From contig CAJUBX010000057.1 of assembly GCA_910585165.1 (NCBI GenBank), positions 1-15,626 on the forward strand: a stretch of DNA of 15,626 nt, in the 5' to 3' direction. Numbering within the stretch: position 1 is the stretch's first letter; the number at the start of each line of letters is the position of its first letter. The stretch comes from an uncultured Oscillibacter sp. GTDB lineage: Bacteria; Bacillota; Clostridia; Oscillospirales; Oscillospiraceae. Below, one piece after another: positions 12,535 through 15,626 of this stretch. The position numbers and the translations under genes were made by a program. The notes below the pieces were generated by a model, which worked only from the letters and a program-made list of their open reading frames with translations, had not been told where the DNA came from and did not search any database.

Positions 12535-12570
12535 AAAAGGAGCGCCGGACGCACACGCGCCCGGCGCTCC
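12535..12570 (-). terminator. Intrinsic terminator of the ptsH-ptsI operon
   Basis: Read on the minus strand, GGAGCGCCGG (12561-12570) pairs with CCGGCGCTCC (12539-12548) across a 12-base loop, followed by TTTT (12535-12538). It begins 11 bases after the ptsI stop. Confidence 0.8.
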
Positions 12571-12581
12571 GCCTCTTTCTG

Positions 12582-14216
12582 TCAGGTCCCCGGTTCCTTG
12601 CTCAAATCCAGGCTGCGGATGAGCTTGCGCAGCGGCAGGACCGAGGCGGGAGACACGCTCAGCTCGTCCACGCCGTAACGCAGGAAGGTCTCCGTCAGGG
12701 TCTGGTCCGCGCCCAGCTCCCCGCAGATGCCCACCCAGCAGCCGTGTCGGTGGCCCGCCTCGATGGTGTGCTTGATCATGCGCAGCACCGCCGGATGATG
12801 GGAATCGTAGAAGTTATCCAGCTTGGGGTTCTGCCGGTCGATGGCCAAGGTATACTGGGTGAGGTCGTTGGTGCCCAGGGAGAAAAACTCCACTTCCCCG
12901 GCCAGCTCGTCGGCCATCAGCACGGCAGCGGGAGTCTCCACCATGATGCCGATTTCCACGTTTCCAAAGGCCACGCCCCGCTCTTGGAGCTCGGCCTTGC
13001 ACTCCTCCAGAATCTCTTTAGCGTCCCGGACCTCCCGGACGGAGATGATCATGGGGAACATGATGGAGACATTTCCAAAGGCGCTGGCCCGGAGGATGGC
13101 CCGCAGCTGGGTCTTGAAGACCTCTTTCCTCGTCAGGCAGATGCGGATGGCCCGGTAGCCCAGCGCCGGGTTTTCCTCCTTGTCCAGCTCGAAGTAGTCC
13201 GCCTGCTTATCCGCGCCGATGTCCAGGGTGCGGATGATAACCTTCTTCCCGGCCATGGTCTCCACTACTCGCTTATACAGCATGAACTGCTGGTCCTCGG
13301 AGGGGTAGTCCTGGGAATCCAGGTAGATAAACTCACTGCGGAAAAGGCCGATGCCCTGGGCGTCGTTCTGGAGAACCAGGCCCACGTCCCCGGCGTTGCC
13401 GATGTTGGCGTAGACCTTGATTTCTTTCCCGTCCAGGGTGACGTTGGGCTTTTTCTTCAGGCTTTGGAGGAGGGCCTCCTGCTTGAGGTCGTTGGCCCGC
13501 TTCTCCTCCATGGCGCCGAGGAGCTCCGGGGCAGGTTCAATATAGACGCAGTGGTTATAGCCGTCGATAACGGCCAGCTTGCCGTCCCAGTCGTCCTGGA
13601 AGTCCACGCCCACCAGGGCGGGGATGTTCATGGTCCGGGCCAGGATGGCGGTGTGGCTGTTGGAAGAGCCGTGGCGGGTGATAAAGCCCAGGAGCTTGCT
13701 CTTGTCCAGCTGAACGGTCTCGCTGGGGGTCAGGTCGTCCGCCACCAAAATGGCGGGCTGGTCGGCCATCATCTCCGCGTCGTCCACGCCCATCAGCACG
13801 TTGACCACCCGGCGGGAAATATCCTTCACGTCGGCGGCCCGGGCCCGCATGTACTCGTCCTCCATGGCGGCAAAGGCGGCGGAAAAATTCTCCCCTGTGG
13901 TGGAGACGGCATACTCGGCGGTGGCTCCCTGGGTGTCCAGAATGCCCTTCACGGCGTCCAGGAAGTCGTCGTCGTCCAGCATCATCTGGTGAATCTCGAA
14001 AATGGCGGCGTTATCCTCCCCCACCTCGTCCAGGGCCTTGTCGTACAGGACCCCCAGCTGCTCCTGGGCCTTGACCCGGGCGGCGTCAAAGCGGGCGTAC
14101 TCCTCCTCCGGCGTGAGGCTGGAGGCGGCGGCGGCCTGCGCCTCCTGCTTTTTGTAAATGCGCAGGGGGCCGATGGCAATGCCGTTCAGGATGGATTTGC
14201 CAGTTGCAACTTGCAT
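12582..14216 (-). CDS. ptsI: PTS Enzyme I, phosphoenolpyruvate-protein phosphotransferase
   Basis: Enzyme I takes phosphate from PEP and passes it to HPr, the first step of sugar uptake through the phosphotransferase system, in the cytosol. The protein has 544 residues, slightly shorter than the ~570 usual. The N-terminal HPr-binding and phospho-histidine domain carries H188 in GSSNSHTAILART (183-195). The PEP-binding barrel (about 255-540) contains LFRSEFIYLD (291-300), RTLDIGADK (329-337), the metal-site region GIMVETPAA (423-431) and FSLGTNDLTQY (445-455). The catalytic cysteine is C498 in GICGE. The ATG at 14214-14216 follows GGAGG at about 8 bases. It lies 21 bases downstream of ptsH in the standard order, so both are one operon from the promoter at 14549-14577 with a terminator after ptsI. 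Complete and apparently functional. Confidence 0.97.
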   Translation of the reverse strand: MQVATGKSILNGIAIGPLRIYKKQEAQAAAASSLTPEEEYARFDAARVKAQEQLGVLYDKALDEVGEDNAAIFEIHQMMLDDDDFLDAVKGILDTQGATAEYAVSTTGENFSAAFAAMEDEYMRARAADVKDISRRVVNVLMGVDDAEMMADQPAILVADDLTPSETVQLDKSKLLGFITRHGSSNSHTAILARTMNIPALVGVDFQDDWDGKLAVIDGYNHCVYIEPAPELLGAMEEKRANDLKQEALLQSLKKKPNVTLDGKEIKVYANIGNAGDVGLVLQNDAQGIGLFRSEFIYLDSQDYPSEDQQFMLYKRVVETMAGKKVIIRTLDIGADKQADYFELDKEENPALGYRAIRICLTRKEVFKTQLRAILRASAFGNVSIMFPMIISVREVRDAKEILEECKAELQERGVAFGNVEIGIMVETPAAVLMADELAGEVEFFSLGTNDLTQYTLAIDRQNPKLDNFYDSHHPAVLRMIKHTIEAGHRHGCWVGICGELGADQTLTETFLRYGVDELSVSPASVLPLRKLIRSLDLSKEPGT

Positions 14217-14237
14217 AGCGGTTTCCTCCCTGCGGCC

Positions 14238-14495
14238 TTACATGTTTTCCTTGCAGAACTGCTCCATAGCGGCGGCGCTGGCCTCCTCGTCCCCGCCCTC
14301 GATGGTGAAGGTGATGGTCTCCCCGGTCTTGACGCCCAGGCCCATGACGGCCATCAGCTTGGTGGCGGCGGCGGACTTTTCGCCCTTGGTGATGGTAACG
14401 GTGCTGTCCAGGGCCTTGGCGGCCTTCGCCAGCATGCCGGCGGGACGGGCGTGAATGCCCACAGGATCGGTGATGGTATAGGTGAACTGTTTCAT
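14238..14495 (-). CDS. ptsH: Phosphocarrier protein HPr
   Basis: This 85-residue HPr carries phosphate from Enzyme I to sugar-specific Enzyme II proteins. The active H15 lies in VGIHARPAG (12-20). In the regulatory loop, Gram-positive HPr normally has a Ser46-Ile-Met-Gly-Val-Met sequence; here the aligned stretch is TKLMAVMGLGVKTG, with Lys at position 46, Thr45 before it and S41 five positions earlier. The HPr kinase site is therefore missing or displaced, which bears on catabolite control. The open frame continues upstream to 14639, but ATG 14493-14495 gives the exact family N-terminus and follows AAGGAAG. It is the first gene of the ptsH-ptsI operon. A small CCGGA-CGC-TCCGG stem (14524-14536) sits in the leader. 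Function as a phosphocarrier is secure. Confidence 0.96.
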   Translation of the reverse strand: MKQFTYTITDPVGIHARPAGMLAKAAKALDSTVTITKGEKSAAATKLMAVMGLGVKTGETITFTIEGGDEEASAAAMEQFCKENM

Positions 14496-14548
14496 AAGGC
14501 GACTTCCTTTCTGATCATGGTGACCGGAGCGTCCGGCTTTATGCCTAT

Positions 14549-14577
14549 AGGATACCACGTCTCCGCCTCTTTTGCAA
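14549..14577 (-). promoter_or_regulatory. Probable promoter of ptsH-ptsI
   Basis: On the minus strand TTGCAA (14572-14577), a 17-base spacer and TATCCT (14549-14554) suggest a start near 14541, about 45 bases before the ptsH ATG. Both boxes deviate from consensus; no cre-like site was noticed. Confidence 0.5.
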
Positions 14578-14702
14578 TTGTTATTTAATCGTTTGCCCGG
14601 GTCTTGTTTAAAAAATGCCAAAGCGCCGCCTTGCCCCATTCAGACAGTTTTCAGGCAGGGCCCGCTTCTGCGCAAAATGTCAACGCCAATCTGAAATTGT
14701 AA

Positions 14703-14963
14703 GGGCCTGTCTAAAATCTTTACAACGAGAGAGGACAAAGATAAAATAGGGTAAAGGGGGCGGAAGTAATGCACCAATACCCAAGCGATATCAGCCGCGA
14801 ACAGTTTGAAGAAATCCGGAAGGATTTGGAAGAGACAAAAAAGAAAACGCGCCCCCGAACAGTGGACTTATATGATGTGTTTTGCGCGGAATTGTACGTG
14901 GTAAAAGGCGGCATACAGTGGAGAATGCTGCCAGCGGATTATCCTAACTGGAAATTGGTTTAG
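14703..14963 (+). mobile_element. Left half of an IS5-family insertion sequence
   Basis: The segment starts with GGGCCTGTCTAAAATCTT, a typical IS5-family terminal repeat, preceded by TAA (14700-14702), a fitting TNA-type 3-bp target. It includes the ribosome site and first 64 codons of a transposase and then stops at a junction near 14963. The matching right end appears only in inverted orientation from 14965 and lacks the outer bases. Base composition is clearly more AT-rich than in the flanking PTS genes. Confidence 0.75.
14769..14963 (+). pseudogene. IS5-family transposase, N-terminal fragment
   Basis: These 64 codons begin MHQYPSDISREQFEEI and include TVDLYDVFCAELYVV and GGIQWRMLPADYPNWKLV. 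That is the DUF4096-type N-terminal domain of IS5-family transposases, including the invariant W-R-M-L-P-x-D-x-P-x-W. Intact proteins continue NWKLVYxYF; here the next codon is TAG, created at the junction at about 14963, so the DDE catalytic domain is absent. A good GGGGGCGGAAG ribosome site precedes the ATG. This is a truncated, non-functional copy; the short product might still be made. Confidence 0.82.
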
Positions 14964-14964
14964 G

Positions 14965-15360
14965 CTAAAACCTTTTAAGGAGGGAGTGAAAAGCATCGAT
15001 TCGGCAGACAGCTTGAGCAGAAGCGGTAGATATCTCATAATCTTTAGAGCCTATCCGCAAATAATCCGCACACAGCTTGCTTGCATATTTTCCGCCATAC
15101 TGCGCTGCTTTTCCTTACCGGGCGACAGTCCGTCTGCGTCAAAGCGCCTTGTCTGGCAGAAAATCTGACGGCGCAATCTGCGCACGTCTTATTCACGGAT
15201 AGGCTCTTAGAAAGGCGACGAGAATTGTTTAGCCAGGCCAAAGAACGTTCCACAATCCAGCGTTTGGGTAGAACTTCCCACTCAGGCTTGATACGTACGG
15301 AAATATCGACTCCAAGCCCCAGTTCCTGTGAAACATTTATGATAAAGATTTTGCAATTTC
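14965..15360 (-). pseudogene. IS5-family transposase, C-terminal fragment interrupted by a MITE
   Basis: The minus strand encodes the end of an IS5-family transposase in two pieces. The upstream piece (about 15210-15360) reads ELGLGVDISVRIKPEWEVLP, then KRWIVERSLAWLNNSRRLSK, containing the DDE glutamate in VERSLAW. The downstream piece (14965-15043) reads DYEISTASAQAVCRIDAFHS then LLKRF and TAG. The 160-bp MITE at 15047-15206 and one 3-bp repeat separate them; deleting these joins ...RRLSK to DYE... in frame. The stop is followed at once by the junction with the plus-strand N-terminal fragment, so the right terminal repeat is cut off after TTTTAG. The upstream limit near 15360 is approximate; before it the frame no longer resembles the family. 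Non-functional. Confidence 0.82.
15047..15206. mobile_element. 160-bp MITE with GAGCCTATCCG terminal inverted repeats and TTA target duplication
   Basis: The left end GAGCCTATCCGCAAATAATC and the reverse complement of the right end, GAGCCTATCCGTGAATAAGA, are imperfect inverted repeats. Similarity continues inwards (both arms contain ATTTTCYGCCA), so the element can fold almost end to end. It is flanked by TTA at 15044-15046 and 15207-15209. It encodes no transposase. Removing it plus one TTA restores the reading frame of the IS5 transposase it interrupts, which fixes the ends and the duplication. The same GAGCCTATCCG end recurs at 15577, probably the start of a related, perhaps autonomous, IS5-type element. 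Confidence 0.82.
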
Positions 15361-15381
15361 CAGCCCTAACCTTATATAACT

Positions 15382-15431
15382 CGGCAAATGGTGGCAAAGC
15401 CTTGATTTTCAGGCGTTTCCGCCATTTGCCG
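15382..15431. repeat. 10-bp inverted repeat in unassigned IS-junction DNA
   Basis: CGGCAAATGG (15382-15391) and CCATTTGCCG (15422-15431) form a perfect inverted repeat with a 30-base loop. It lies in the ~140 bp between the IS5 fragment and the istB scrap, where no frame gives a protein I recognise. It may be an end of another deleted element or a small stem-loop repeat. Confidence 0.4.
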
Positions 15432-15503
15432 TGCGGGAGAGTTGTTCGCATATATTGGCGTTTCCCGGCGTAGCTTTGCGTTGAAACGTAGTACGAAAGT
15501 AGT

Positions 15504-15572
15504 AAAAATGGCCTTTGCGCCCTGAATATCCATGGGAAGATAGCCGATCTCATCGATAATCAGCATTCTGTA
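15504..15572 (-). pseudogene. istB fragment (IS21-family helper ATPase)
   Basis: On the minus strand the frame reads YRMLIIDEIGYLPMDIQGAK and on to AIF. This is the Walker B region of IstB/DnaC-like IS21 helper ATPases, which usually have LLIIDE-GYLP--D-QGANLFF. Similarity ends after about 23 codons on one side. On the other it is cut by the TTA and terminal repeat beginning at 15577, so this is a scrap of an IS21 element into which another element has inserted. Not functional as seen in this window. Confidence 0.7.
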
Positions 15573-15576
15573 CTTA

Positions 15577-15626
15577 GAGCCTATCCGTAAATAGGTGAAT
15601 GTGATAAAATACCCACCAAGGTAGGT
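15577..15626 (+). mobile_element. Left end of an IS5-type element running off the window
   Basis: GAGCCTATCCGTAAATAGG starts at 15577 directly after TTA (15574-15576), the same end sequence and target as the MITE at 15047. The following bases diverge from the MITE and look like an IS leader, with TGATAAAAT as a possible -10 and AAGGTAGGT as a possible ribosome site. Whether it is a complete IS cannot be seen here. Confidence 0.55.

Noticed and set aside
10788..14588. A 1266-codon open frame on the plus strand across the ParB/BMP, ptsI and ptsH genes
   Set aside because: It is antisense to three recognised genes, starts without a ribosome site and shows Gly/Val/His-rich low-complexity translation typical of the complement of GC-rich codons.
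14496..14639. N-terminal extension of HPr to 14639
   Set aside because: The extension passes through the promoter, and the 85-residue form matches HPr exactly from MKQFTYTI onwards.
14986..15168. 60-codon plus-strand frame in the IS region
   Set aside because: It is the complement of the transposase C-terminus read across the MITE; the minus strand gives the recognisable protein.

Overview
The window is high-GC DNA (roughly 65% by eye) with short intergenic gaps and AGGAGG-type ribosome sites. It carries spo0A together with PTS genes, which points to an endospore-lineage member of the Clostridia. The protein style resembles gut Oscillospiraceae (Flavonifractor/Pseudoflavonifractor type); that placement is inference. 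Almost every gene lies on the minus strand. The only intact plus-strand gene is spo0A. The last ~920 bp are lower in GC and consist of insertion-sequence debris.

Layout. (1) 191-2339, minus: NUDIX hydrolase, TrmN6-like methyltransferase and rsmI form a tight operon with 4-base stop/start overlaps; the methyltransferase-rsmI pairing resembles yabB-yabC of Bacillus. (2) 2555-3487, plus: spo0A with a sigma-H-like element, a 0A box and a sigma-A-like promoter upstream. It is followed by a bidirectional terminator shared with the convergent padR operon. (3) 3543-5349, minus: padR and a DUF2812 membrane protein behind a near-consensus promoter whose spacer is filled by a repeated AATATCG operator. 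(4) 5361-9565, minus: marR and two ABC half-transporters forming an asymmetric heterodimeric exporter. The promoter carries three TTAGC...CTAA sites at exact 15-bp steps, and a strong terminator closes the operon. (5) 9659-9797: a gap with a textbook plus-strand promoter followed about 100 nt later by a 17-bp hairpin, so a small RNA gene is likely; the opposite strand holds a competing 14-codon ORF with a good ribosome site. (6) 9808-12387, minus: a cytoplasmic protein fusing a ParB-like domain to a BMP/PnrA-type ligand-binding domain, translationally coupled to a metallophosphoesterase. (7) 12535-14577, minus: ptsH-ptsI (HPr and Enzyme I) with promoter and terminator. (8) 14703-15626: fragments of an IS5-family element, a 160-bp MITE inserted in its transposase, an istB (IS21) scrap, and the terminal repeat of another element running off the window.

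The least ordinary items are the candidate small RNA, the ParB-BMP/phosphoesterase pair, an HPr with Lys at the Ser46 position, a Spo0A missing one acidic-pocket aspartate, and the MITE, whose in-silico removal restores the transposase reading frame exactly. No defence system, CRISPR array, tRNA or rRNA was seen.
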